Shown here one piece after another: positions 44,808 to 52,578 of a stretch of 64,000 nucleotides of DNA. Numbering within the stretch: the stretch's first letter is position 1; every line of letters starts with the position of its first letter. A model generated the notes under the pieces. That model worked only from the letters and a program-made list of their open reading frames with translations. It had not been told where the DNA came from and did no database searches. This stretch comes from Streptomyces sp. WM4235 (GTDB lineage Bacteria; Actinomycetota; Actinomycetes; Streptomycetales; Streptomycetaceae), in NCBI RefSeq assembly GCF_001279725.1, contig NZ_LGDE01000447.1, positions 62,001 to 126,000 on the forward strand. The letters run 5' to 3'. A program made the position numbers and the translations under genes.

Positions 44808-45460
44808 TGGGACTGCACCACAACGGATCCACCGGGTCCGGTCCGGAAGTGGAAGAGGACGAGGAAGTGGCGGCGCTCGCGCTGAAGATCCTCGTGGCGG
44901 GTGGCTTCGGCGTCGGGAAGACCACGCTGGTGGGCGCGGTCAGCGAGATCCGACCACTGCGCACGGAGGAACCGCTCAGCGAGGCGGGCCAACTCGTCGA
45001 CGACACCGGAGGCGTCGATCGGAAGACCACCACGACGGTGGCCATGGACTTCGGGCGCATCACCATCCGCTCGGGCCTGTCGCTGTACCTGTTCGGCACG
45101 CCGGGACAGGACCGGTTCTGGTTCCTGTGGGACGAGATGTCGCAAGGAGCCCTCGGAGCGGTGGTGTTGGCCGACACGCGCAGGCTGGAGGACTGCTTCC
45201 CGGCCGTGGACTACTTCGAGCACCGCCGCATCCCGTTCGTCGTGGCCGTCAACTGCTTCACGAACGCGCGGCGTTACGCCTCGAACGAGGTGGCGCGGGC
45301 CTTGGACCTGGAACAGGGCACGCCCGTGGTGCTGTGCGACGCCCGGGACAAGGACTCGGGGAAGGAAGTGCTGATCAGACTGGTCGAGTATGCCGGGCGG
45401 ATGCACACCGCCCGGCTGCTCGCGTCGGTGGGTTCGGGTACGCAGGCCGGGCCGGAGTGA
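44804..45460 (+). CDS. cvnD: Conservon Ras-like GTPase CvnD
   Basis: A 218-aa GTP-binding protein. P-loop GGFGVGKTT lies at about 33-41; switch I and II follow in TTTTVAMDFGRI and FGTPGQDRFWFLWDE; the G4-like VVAVNCF and G5-like LCDARDKDSGKEVL are present. The Asn-Cys-Phe G4 instead of NKxD is normal for CvnD proteins. It completes cvnABCD. GTG 44804 overlaps the cvnC stop; ATG 44807 is the next codon. It is probably controlled by CvnB and CvnC at the membrane with CvnA. Confidence 0.92.
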   Translation: MMGLHHNGSTGSGPEVEEDEEVAALALKILVAGGFGVGKTTLVGAVSEIRPLRTEEPLSEAGQLVDDTGGVDRKTTTTVAMDFGRITIRSGLSLYLFGTPGQDRFWFLWDEMSQGALGAVVLADTRRLEDCFPAVDYFEHRRIPFVVAVNCFTNARRYASNEVARALDLEQGTPVVLCDARDKDSGKEVLIRLVEYAGRMHTARLLASVGSGTQAGPE

Positions 45461-45498
45461 CGGACGTGGGCGGCGTGCGGATGTCGACGGGCGCCGGC

Positions 45499-45936
45499 TC
45501 AGACCGCCACGTCGGCCATCGCGATCACCTTGTCGATGGTCACGCGAACGAGGAGTTCCCCGTCGACCGCGTTGCGCCGACCGAAGGCCTCGGCGCGCTC
45601 CTCGCCCATGTACCGACCCCCGATCCTCGTCGCCCAGGTCAGCATCTCCTCCTCGTGGCCGGTGTACTCGACGAGCTCGGCGCGGCCCTGGAGGACGACG
45701 TAGGAGAAGGGCGGCCGGTCGTCGTCCACGCAGAGGGCGACCCGCCCGTCCCGGGCCAGATTCCGACCCTTGACGGTGTCACGACCGGTGTTGAACACGA
45801 AGGCGTCACCATCGAGAACGAACCAGATGGGGGCGATGTGCGGGCTCCCGTCCGCACGGACGGTGGAGAGCTTCCCGGTGCGGGTGGAATGCGAGACGAA
45901 CGCCCGCCATTCCTCTTCAGTCATCTTCTTCGTCAT
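45499..45936 (-). CDS. PPOX-class F420-dependent oxidoreductase
   Basis: A 145-aa split-barrel flavin/F420 protein. It has KLSTVRADGSPHIAPIWFVLDGDAFVFNTGRDTVKGRNLARDGRVALCVDDDRPPFSYVVLQGRAELVEY, the typical PPOX TIGR03618-like pattern, and ends in VTIDKVIAMADVAV. ATG 45936 has CAAGGAGG upstream. It sits convergent to cvnD and divergent from the second roadblock gene. The substrate is unknown. Confidence 0.88.
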   Translation of the reverse strand: MTKKMTEEEWRAFVSHSTRTGKLSTVRADGSPHIAPIWFVLDGDAFVFNTGRDTVKGRNLARDGRVALCVDDDRPPFSYVVLQGRAELVEYTGHEEEMLTWATRIGGRYMGEERAEAFGRRNAVDGELLVRVTIDKVIAMADVAV

Positions 45937-46042
45937 GGGTCCATCCTCCTTGCCGGAAAGCCGCTGGTGGGGAAGGCTGGCGGCACGACCAAGCGGGGTG
46001 GGACGCGGCCACGTCGGCCGCGTCGACGGGGAGGGGCTGGAA

Positions 46043-46441
46043 ATGGCACTGGACAAGCAGCTCGATTGGCTACTGGACGACCTGACGCGCAGGGTCCCGC
46101 AGGTCCGGCACGCCGTGGTGCTGTCGAACGACGGGCTGGTGACCGGGGCGAGCGCCGGGCTGGCACGGGAGGACGCGGAGCATCTCGCCGCCGTCGCGGC
46201 CGGGTTGCAGAGCCTGGCCAAGGGGTCCGGACGGCACTTCCGGGCGGGCGAGGTGCGCCAGACGATGGTCGAGTTCGACGAGGGGTTCCTGTTCGTCGTC
46301 GCGGCGGGCTCGGGTAGCTGTCTGTGCGCGCTCAGCGCGGCCGAGGCGGACATCGTGCAGGTCGCGTACGAGATGACCCTGATGGTGAACCGGGTGGGCG
46401 AACACCTGGGCGTCGCGGAACGACGCATCACGGGGGGCTGA
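46043..46441 (+). CDS. Roadblock/LC7 protein, orphan CvnB paralogue
   Basis: A 132-aa roadblock protein very similar to CvnB of the upstream conservon: LDWLLDDLTRRVPQVRHAVVLSNDGL, REDAEHLAAVAAGLQSLAKGSGRHFRAG and VRQTMVEFDEGFLFVVAAGSGSCL are nearly shared blocks. ATG 46043 has GGGGAGGGG upstream. No DUF742 or GTPase gene follows it, so it is an orphan, perhaps from duplication. It could exchange with CvnB in the CvnABCD complex (inference). Confidence 0.9.
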   Translation: MALDKQLDWLLDDLTRRVPQVRHAVVLSNDGLVTGASAGLAREDAEHLAAVAAGLQSLAKGSGRHFRAGEVRQTMVEFDEGFLFVVAAGSGSCLCALSAAEADIVQVAYEMTLMVNRVGEHLGVAERRITGG

Positions 46442-46508
46442 GAACGGCCTGGACCGCGAGCCGGATCGGACCCGGGCCGGGACTCGGATCGGACCCGGAT
46501 CGCCCCGT

Positions 46509-46556
46509 CCAACGGCCGGACCAACGGCCGGACCAACGGCCGGACCAGGGGCTGGA
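46509..46556 (+). repeat. 12-bp tandem repeat
   Basis: CCAACGGCCGGA occurs three times without change (46509-46544), followed by a degenerate fourth copy (46545-46556). It lies in the 224-base gap between the orphan roadblock gene and the DUF6397 gene. Confidence 0.7.
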
Positions 46557-46583
46557 CCAGGAGTTCGGGGCCGCGACCGAGAG

Positions 46584-46592
46584 TTATCCACA
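46584..46592 (+). other. DnaA-box-like nonamer
   Basis: TTATCCACA, the E. coli DnaA-box consensus, lies in the gap upstream of DUF6397. It is a single copy, so it does not mark a replication origin; it may be chance or a DnaA regulatory site. Confidence 0.3.
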
Positions 46593-46665
46593 GGCCTCGC
46601 CGCGTCCGTCGCGCTGAGTTACGGTCTTCACACAGAGTGATCGCCACTCGTGGGGGGAGACCGTG

Positions 46666-47523
46666 ATGAGGATGGAAACGCAGGACCGTGCGGTGACGGT
46701 ACCGGACGAGCGGGAATCGGGTCCGCGAGCACCGGCCGGGCCGGCACCGGGCGTGTCTTCGGAGGTGCTGGTCGGCGGTGTCAGGGCCGCGCGAGAGCTG
46801 GGCCTGGGACGGGGCGAGTTGGCCCGGGCCGTACAGCTGGGACTGGTGCGCGCCGGGCGTCGGGCGCCGAGCGGGGCCGCACGGTTCACGCGGGCCGAGT
46901 TGGAGCGGGTGACGGCGGCCGAGGGCTTTCCGGAAGTCCTGCGCGCGCGGGTCGAGACCGTGGCCGGCGCCGACGCCGGGGCCGAGGTGCTCGGTGTGGG
47001 GCCGAGCCGGTTCACCCGGCTCGCGCGCTGTGGGCACATCATCCCGATCGGCTACCGGATCAACCGCTACCGCGCCGTCGTGTGGCTCTACCTGGCCGCC
47101 GAACTGCGGGCGTTCGCCGTCCGGGACGCCGGCATGTTGCGAGGGACGGCGTCCCCGGAGGATCGGGAGCTGGTCGCGGCCAAAGGTGACCTGCGCCCGC
47201 GCAAATGGCGTGAGCGGCATGTGGAGTTGCTGCTGAGACGCACCACCGACCCCTGGGAGCGGGCTGCCGTGCTCGCGTCCGTCCTCCCGACGGACGCGGT
47301 GCGGGAGGTGGTGCCCGATCCGGCCGAACGCATCGTGCTCGCGGCTTTGGCACCGTCTCCGCCCTACGGCCACCCGAGGGTCCCGGCGGCCGCCGTCGTG
47401 GCGGAGTCGCTGCTGAGGGCACGGCCGCCGGACGAGATCCGGTGGTACCGCGCCGGCCTGGACTTCGCCCTGACCGGCGCTCGGGGTCAGTCGAAGTCCA
47501 CCGGGGAGAGGGGGCCGACGTAG
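46666..47523 (+). CDS. DUF6397-family protein
   Basis: A protein of about 285 aa that matches Streptomyces DUF6397 as I recall it. Two helix-turn-helix-like halves appear: ARELGLGRGELARAVQLGLVRAG and AEVLGVGPSRFTRLARCGHIIPIGYRINRYRAVVWLYLAAELRAF. A helical tail follows, including REVVPDPAERIVLAALAPSPPYGHPRVPAAAVVAESLL. GTG 46663 is one codon upstream; ATG 46666 is better spaced from GGGGGGAGA. Its 3' end overlaps the end of the convergent ychJ by 37 bases. The function is unknown; it may bind DNA (inference). Confidence 0.75.
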   Translation: MRMETQDRAVTVPDERESGPRAPAGPAPGVSSEVLVGGVRAARELGLGRGELARAVQLGLVRAGRRAPSGAARFTRAELERVTAAEGFPEVLRARVETVAGADAGAEVLGVGPSRFTRLARCGHIIPIGYRINRYRAVVWLYLAAELRAFAVRDAGMLRGTASPEDRELVAAKGDLRPRKWRERHVELLLRRTTDPWERAAVLASVLPTDAVREVVPDPAERIVLAALAPSPPYGHPRVPAAAVVAESLLRARPPDEIRWYRAGLDFALTGARGQSKSTGERGPT

Positions 47524-47888
47524 ACCCAGGCCCCCTCCTCGCGGGAGAAGCCGCTGTGCTCGTGCAGGGACCCGGTGTGCCGGCCCTCTCGGTAGTGCGC
47601 CCGGAACTCCACCGCGCCCTGCGTCTCGAACATGCCGCCGCGTTCGGTGGCGAGGATCTCCAGACGTTCCCAGCGCTGCCCGGGATCCAGTTCGAGCCGG
47701 TCCGGGCGGGTGGACGGGTGCCAGGAACGGAGCAGGTAGGCGGTGTCACCGACCGCGAAGGCGCTGAAGCGAGAACGCATCAGCAGCACCGCGGTGGGCG
47801 CCTGCCGCTCACCGGAGTGGAAGCGGCCGCAGCACTCCGGGTAGGTGGCGGGCAACCCGCAGGGACAGGGGAGGACCGGGGTTGACAT
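47487..47888 (-). CDS. YchJ-family (UPF0225) SEC-C-motif protein
   Basis: A 133-aa protein. The N-terminal zinc-binding SEC-C motif is CPCGLPATYPECCGRFHSGERQAPTA (Cys spacing CxC...CC). A YchJ domain follows with LMRSRFSAFAVGDTAYLLRSWHPSTRPDRLELDPGQRWERLEIL and HTGSLHEHSGFSREEGAWVYV. ATG 47888 is the first start in frame after an upstream 21-bp repeat; the frame stays open further upstream through the repeat but without a start codon. The function of YchJ is unknown. Confidence 0.88.
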   Translation of the reverse strand: MSTPVLPCPCGLPATYPECCGRFHSGERQAPTAVLLMRSRFSAFAVGDTAYLLRSWHPSTRPDRLELDPGQRWERLEILATERGGMFETQGAVEFRAHYREGRHTGSLHEHSGFSREEGAWVYVGPLSPVDFD

Positions 47889-47906
47889 GGGCGTGCTCAG
47901 CTCTTC

Positions 47907-47969
47907 GTGGACGGGCCGGACGACTTCGTGGACGGGTTGGGCGACCGCGTGGACGGGTCGGGCGACTGC
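47907..47969 (-). repeat. 21-bp tandem repeat upstream of ychJ
   Basis: GTGGACGGG begins three imperfect 21-bp units at 47907, 47928 and 47949. On the minus strand they would read as PVHEV/RPVHAV heptads in frame with ychJ, but no start codon precedes them; they form the spacer between the tesB stop and ychJ. Confidence 0.65.
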
Positions 47970-48847
47970 TACTTCTTGGGGGCGTACGGGCGGAAGAGAC
48001 CTTCCTGGACCACGGAGACCAGCAGCCTGCCCTCCAAGTCGTAGATACGACCGCGAGCCAGGCCCCGACCGCCGTGCGCGATGGGGGACTCCTGGTCGTA
48101 CAGGAACCACTCGTCGGCCCGGAACGGCCGGTGGAACCACATGGCGTGGTCCAGCGAGGCCATGTCGAAGCCGCGCATGCCCCACAGGGGCTCCACCGGG
48201 ATGCGCACGGCATCGAGGAGGGTCATGTCACTGGCGTAGGTGAGGGCGCAGGTGTGCACGAGCGGATCGTCGCCGAGCGGGCCGACCGCCCGCATCCACA
48301 CCGCGCTGCGCGGGTCGGCGTCCTTCAGCTCCCCGGGAGTCCATCGGAGCCGGTCCACGTAGCGGATGTCGAAAGGCTGGCGGCGGGCCATCCGCTCCAG
48401 GGCCTCGGGCAGGGCCCCCAGATGCTCGCGGATCTCCTCCGCGACCGTCGGAAGCGTGTCCGGGTGCGGGAAGTCGAGGCGAGGGGGCAGCTGGTGCTCG
48501 ATGCTGCCCTCCTCCGGATGATGGAAGGAGGCGGTCAGATTGAAGATGGTCTTGCCCTGCTGGACCGCGGTGACACGACGCGTCGTGAAGGAACGCCCGT
48601 CACGCACCCGTTCCACCTGGTACACGATGGGCACCCCGGGGATGCCGGGGCGCAGGAAGTACGCGTGCAGCGAGTGGACCGGGCGGTCCGTCTCGGTCGT
48701 GCGGCCCGCGGCCACCAGTGCCTGGCCGGCGACCTGCCCGCCGAAGACGCGCTGGAGGGATTCCTGGGGGCTCGCGCCCCGGAAGATGTTGACCTCGATC
48801 TGCTCCAGATCGAGCAGATCGACCAGTCTCTCGGCGGGGTTCGTCAT
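47969..48847 (-). CDS. tesB: Acyl-CoA thioesterase II (TesB family)
   Basis: A 292-aa double-hotdog thioesterase. The N-terminal half has RVFGGQVAGQALVAAGRTTETDRPVHSLHAYFLRPGIPGVPIVYQVERVRDGRSFTTRRVTAVQQGKTIFNLTASFH; the C-terminal half has the catalytic Asp region ASLDHAMWFHRPFRADEWFLYDQESP and ends LVSVVQEGLFRP. ATG 48847 has GGAGAAC seven bases upstream. It hydrolyses acyl-CoAs to free acids. It shares the strand with ychJ and the helicase gene, with 70 bases to the helicase stop. Confidence 0.93.
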   Translation of the reverse strand: MTNPAERLVDLLDLEQIEVNIFRGASPQESLQRVFGGQVAGQALVAAGRTTETDRPVHSLHAYFLRPGIPGVPIVYQVERVRDGRSFTTRRVTAVQQGKTIFNLTASFHHPEEGSIEHQLPPRLDFPHPDTLPTVAEEIREHLGALPEALERMARRQPFDIRYVDRLRWTPGELKDADPRSAVWMRAVGPLGDDPLVHTCALTYASDMTLLDAVRIPVEPLWGMRGFDMASLDHAMWFHRPFRADEWFLYDQESPIAHGGRGLARGRIYDLEGRLLVSVVQEGLFRPYAPKK

Positions 48848-48917
48848 CAGGGGTTCTCCACTGTCGTGTCCGGCGGAATCGGCGGGCCCGGCGACGCCGG
48901 CGGCCTGCGGGGACGGA

Positions 48918-51446
48918 TCAGAGGCCGAGCTCACCGACCGCGGTGACCCGGATGACCGCCCGGCCCTCCTCGTCGGAGGCCGCGAGGTCGACCTCGGCGC
49001 TGATGCCCCAACCATGGTCACCGGCGGGGTCGGCGAAGGCCTGGCGGACGCGCCACAGGCCGTGCTCCGCGTCCTCCTCGATCTGCAGCAGCTTCGGGCC
49101 GCGCGCGTCGGGGCCGGTGCCCAGGTCGTCGTACTCGTCCCAGTAGCCGTCCAGGGCCTCGCCCCAGGCATCGGCGTCCCAGCCGGACTCCCCGTCAAGC
49201 TCGCCGAGCACGTTGACGTGGTCCAGGGCGGCCAGCTCGACGCGACGGAACATGGCGTTGCGGACCAGGACACGGAAGGCGCGGGCGTTCGCGGTGACCG
49301 GCTTGACCTGGTCGGCCTTCTCCTGGGCCTGCTCCGCCGTCTCCACCTCGGGGTTCGCCAACTGCTCCCACTCGTCGAGCAGACTGGAGTCGACCTGGCG
49401 GACCAGCTCGCCCAGCCAGGCGATGAGGTCCTGGAGGTCCTCGGACTTGAGGTCGTCCGGGATGGTGTGGTCCAGGGCCTTGTACGCGCTCGCCAGGTAG
49501 CGCAGGACGATGCCCTCGGTACGGGCCAGCTCGTAGTAGGAGGTGAACTCCGTGAAGGTCATCGCCCGCTCGTACATGTCACGGATGATCGACTTCGGCG
49601 AGACGGGGTGGTCGCGTACCCACGGGTGGCTCTTGCTGTACACGTCGTAGGCGTGCAGGAGGAGCTCTTCGAGGGGCTTGGGATAGGTGACGTCCTGGAG
49701 CCGTTCCATCCGCTCCTCGTACTCGATCCCGTCGGCCTTCATCGCGCCCACGGCCATGCCGCGTTCCTTGTTCTGCTGGGCGGCCAGGATCTGGCGCGGG
49801 TCGTCCAGCGTGGACTCGACGACCGAGACCATGTCCAGCGCGTAGGAAGGGGACTCCGGGTCCAGCAGGTCGAAGGAGGCCAGCGCGAAGGTGGACAGCG
49901 GCTGGTTCAGCGCGAAGTCCTGCTGGAGATCGACGGTCAGCCGGATGGTACGGCCCTCGGCGTCCGGGGTGTCGAGCTTCTCCACGACACCGCCGTCCAG
50001 CAGCGAACGGTAGATCGCGATGGCCCGGCGGATGTGCCTCAGCTGCGCCTTGCGCGGCTCGTGGTTGTCCTCCAGCAGGTGCCGCATGGCCTTGAACGCG
50101 TCGCCGGGGCGGGCGATGACCGACAACAGCATGATGTTGGTGACCTTGAAGCGCGAGGTCAGCGCCTCCGGGTCGGCGGCGATCAACTTCTCGAACGTGG
50201 TGTCCGACCAGGCCACGAAGCCCTCGGGGGCCTTCTTGCGGACCACCTTGCGGCGCTTCTTCGGGTCGTCGCCCGCCTTCGCGAGGGCCTTCTCGTTCTC
50301 GATGACGTGCTCGGGCGCCTGCGCCACCACATAGCCCGCCGTGTCGAAGCCGGCCCGACCGGCGCGGCCGGCGATCTGGTGGAACTCGCGGGCGCGCAGC
50401 GTCCTGACCCGGGTGCCGTCGTACTTGGTGAGCGCGGTGAACAGCACGGTGCGGATGGGCACGTTGACGCCGACCCCGAGGGTGTCGGTACCGCAGATGA
50501 CCTTCAGCAGGCCCGCCTGCGCCAGCTTCTCCACCAGGCGCCGGTACTTGGGCAGCATGCCCGCGTGGTGGACGCCGATGCCGTGGCGGACGTAGCGGGA
50601 GAGGTTCTGGCCGAACTTGGTGGTGAAACGGAAGTTGCCGATCAGCTCCGCGATCTTGTCCTTCTCCTCGCGGGTGCACATATTGATGCTCATCAGGGAC
50701 TGCGCCCGCTCGACCGCCTGGGCCTGGGTGAAGTGCACGATGTACACCGGTGCCTGCCGGGTCTCCAACAGCTCGGTGATGGTCTCGGTGATCGGCGTGG
50801 TGACGTACTCGTACGACAGCGGGACGGGCCGGGTCGCGGAGCGGACCACCGAGGTGGGACGGCCGGTGCGCCGGGTCAGGTCCTCCTCGAACCGCTTCAT
50901 GTCGCCGAGGGTCGCCGACATCAGGACGAACTGTGCCTGCGGAAGCTCCAGCAGCGGGATCTGCCAGGCCCAGCCCCGGTCCGGCTCGGCGTAGAAGTGG
51001 AACTCGTCCATGACGACCTGGCCGATGTCGGCGTACTTGCCGTCGCGCAGCGCGATGGACGCCAGCACCTCGGCGGTGCAGCAGATGACCGGGGCGTCCG
51101 AGTTCACGGAGGCGTCACCCGTCAGCATGCCGACGTTCTCGGTGCCGAAGAGCTTGCACAGGTCGAAGAACTTCTCCGACACGAGGGCCTTGATCGGCGC
51201 GGTGTAGAAGGTGACCTTGTCCTGGGCCAGCGCGGTGAAGTGCGCGCCGGCCGCCACCAGGCTCTTGCCGGAGCCGGTCGGGGTGGAGAGGACCACGTTC
51301 GCCCCGGAGACGACCTCGATCAGTGCCTCCTCCTGCGCCGGGTACAGGGTGATGCCCTGGCCCTCCGCCCACGAGGAGAAGGCCTCGAAGAGGGCATCGG
51401 GGTCGGCGTTCGGCGGGAGCTGATCAATGAGGGTCACACCCCCCAT
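48918..51446 (-). CDS. SF2 DEAD/DEAH-box helicase (DUF3516)
   Basis: An 842-aa superfamily 2 helicase. The Q-motif region is YPAQEEALIEVVSGANVVL, Walker A STPTGSGKSL, motif Ia APIKALVSEKFFDL, DEFH motif II (VVMDEFHFYA), motif III LMSATLGD, and motifs V/VI TDTLGVGVNVPIRTVLFTALTKYDG and HQIAGRAGRAGFD. The C-terminal half has a DUF3516 domain. It resembles the Ski2-like family at a distance. ATG 51446 is taken as start; GTG 51437 is possible. It is probably an RNA or DNA helicase of unknown process. Confidence 0.93.
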   Translation of the reverse strand: MGGVTLIDQLPPNADPDALFEAFSSWAEGQGITLYPAQEEALIEVVSGANVVLSTPTGSGKSLVAAGAHFTALAQDKVTFYTAPIKALVSEKFFDLCKLFGTENVGMLTGDASVNSDAPVICCTAEVLASIALRDGKYADIGQVVMDEFHFYAEPDRGWAWQIPLLELPQAQFVLMSATLGDMKRFEEDLTRRTGRPTSVVRSATRPVPLSYEYVTTPITETITELLETRQAPVYIVHFTQAQAVERAQSLMSINMCTREEKDKIAELIGNFRFTTKFGQNLSRYVRHGIGVHHAGMLPKYRRLVEKLAQAGLLKVICGTDTLGVGVNVPIRTVLFTALTKYDGTRVRTLRAREFHQIAGRAGRAGFDTAGYVVAQAPEHVIENEKALAKAGDDPKKRRKVVRKKAPEGFVAWSDTTFEKLIAADPEALTSRFKVTNIMLLSVIARPGDAFKAMRHLLEDNHEPRKAQLRHIRRAIAIYRSLLDGGVVEKLDTPDAEGRTIRLTVDLQQDFALNQPLSTFALASFDLLDPESPSYALDMVSVVESTLDDPRQILAAQQNKERGMAVGAMKADGIEYEERMERLQDVTYPKPLEELLLHAYDVYSKSHPWVRDHPVSPKSIIRDMYERAMTFTEFTSYYELARTEGIVLRYLASAYKALDHTIPDDLKSEDLQDLIAWLGELVRQVDSSLLDEWEQLANPEVETAEQAQEKADQVKPVTANARAFRVLVRNAMFRRVELAALDHVNVLGELDGESGWDADAWGEALDGYWDEYDDLGTGPDARGPKLLQIEEDAEHGLWRVRQAFADPAGDHGWGISAEVDLAASDEEGRAVIRVTAVGELGL

Positions 51447-51582
51447 CTTGCCTGGCTTCGGACCGGATGAGGCAACCGGCGGGAGGAAAGAAGATCATCG
51501 ACGGTACGCTGTGCCGTCCACACGGCCCGGACGAAACCGTCGACGGGCCCTGACCATCACAGAACCGGGGCGGGGAAACACC

Positions 51583-52374
51583 ATGATGGGTCCGGCGCAC
51601 TCACTGTCCGGCGCGGCGGCCTGGCTGGGGGTCGGCGCGGCGGCTGCGGCGGCCGGGTACCCGATGCCCTGGCCCGTCCTCGTCGTCGGCGCGCTCATCT
51701 GCGCCGGAGCGGCGCTCGCGCCCGACCTCGACCACAAGTCGGCGACGATCTCGCGCGCCTTCGGGCCCCTCTCCAAGGGCCTGTGCGAGGTGGTCGACAA
51801 GATCTCGTACGCCGTCTACAAGGCCACCCGGGCCCCGCGTGACGCCCGGCGCACCGGCGGCCACCGGACGCTGACCCACACCTGGCTCTGGGCGGTCCTG
51901 ATCGGCGGCGGCTCGTCCGTCCTCGCCGTGACCGCCGATCGCTGGGGCGTCCTCGCGCTGCTCTTCGTCCACCTGGTGCTGGCCGTCGAGGGCCTGCTGT
52001 GGCGCGCGGCCCGGATGTCCAGCGATGTCCTCGTGTGGCTCCTGGGCGCCACCAGCGCCTGGATCCTGGCCGGCGTACTCGACCAGCCGGGCAACGGCGC
52101 CGGCTGGCTGTTCACCGAACCCGGCCAGGAGTACCTCTGGCTCGGCCTGCCGATCCTGCTCGGGGCCCTGGTCCACGACATCGGGGACGCGCTGACCGTC
52201 TCCGGCTGCCCGATCCTGTGGCCGCTCCCGATCGCCGGCAAGCGTTGGTACCCGATCGGCCCGCCGAAGATGATGCGGTTCCGTGCCGGCAGCTGGGTGG
52301 AGCTGAAGGTGCTGATGCCCGTGTTCATGCTGCTCGGCGGAGTGGGCGGAGCGGCCGCGCTGGGCTTCATCTGA
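51583..52374 (+). CDS. Membrane-bound metal-dependent hydrolase (YdjM/DUF457 family)
   Basis: A 263-aa protein with about six transmembrane segments. The family motifs are clear: HSLSGAAAWLGV near the start, LAPDLDHKSATISRAFG (the aspartate/histidine metal site) and HRTLTHTWLWAV, then LVHDIGDALTVSGCPILWPL. ATG 51583 has GGGGAAAC upstream; 51586 also possible. Members are related to LexA-controlled YdjM. The reaction is unknown. Confidence 0.9.
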   Translation: MMGPAHSLSGAAAWLGVGAAAAAAGYPMPWPVLVVGALICAGAALAPDLDHKSATISRAFGPLSKGLCEVVDKISYAVYKATRAPRDARRTGGHRTLTHTWLWAVLIGGGSSVLAVTADRWGVLALLFVHLVLAVEGLLWRAARMSSDVLVWLLGATSAWILAGVLDQPGNGAGWLFTEPGQEYLWLGLPILLGALVHDIGDALTVSGCPILWPLPIAGKRWYPIGPPKMMRFRAGSWVELKVLMPVFMLLGGVGGAAALGFI

Positions 52375-52578
52375 CCTCCGCGTCCCCCTTCGACACCGGC
52401 CCGAAGCGAAGCGTCAGGCGCCCTGAATCGCTCTGTTCAGCCCGTCCCCGTACGGACAATCATGTGAACCGACGAGCCGTCGGGCACGTCGGCTCACACC
52501 AAGACCGTGGGGCACATGGGCGGGGCACGGCGATCCGTCGTGCCGAAGCGGAGCGAGCAGCGGAATCCGGGGGACGAG

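Noticed and set aside
46509..46592. Plasmid-type replication origin
   Set aside because: Only one DnaA-box-like nonamer, no rep gene and no AT-rich unwinding region are present.
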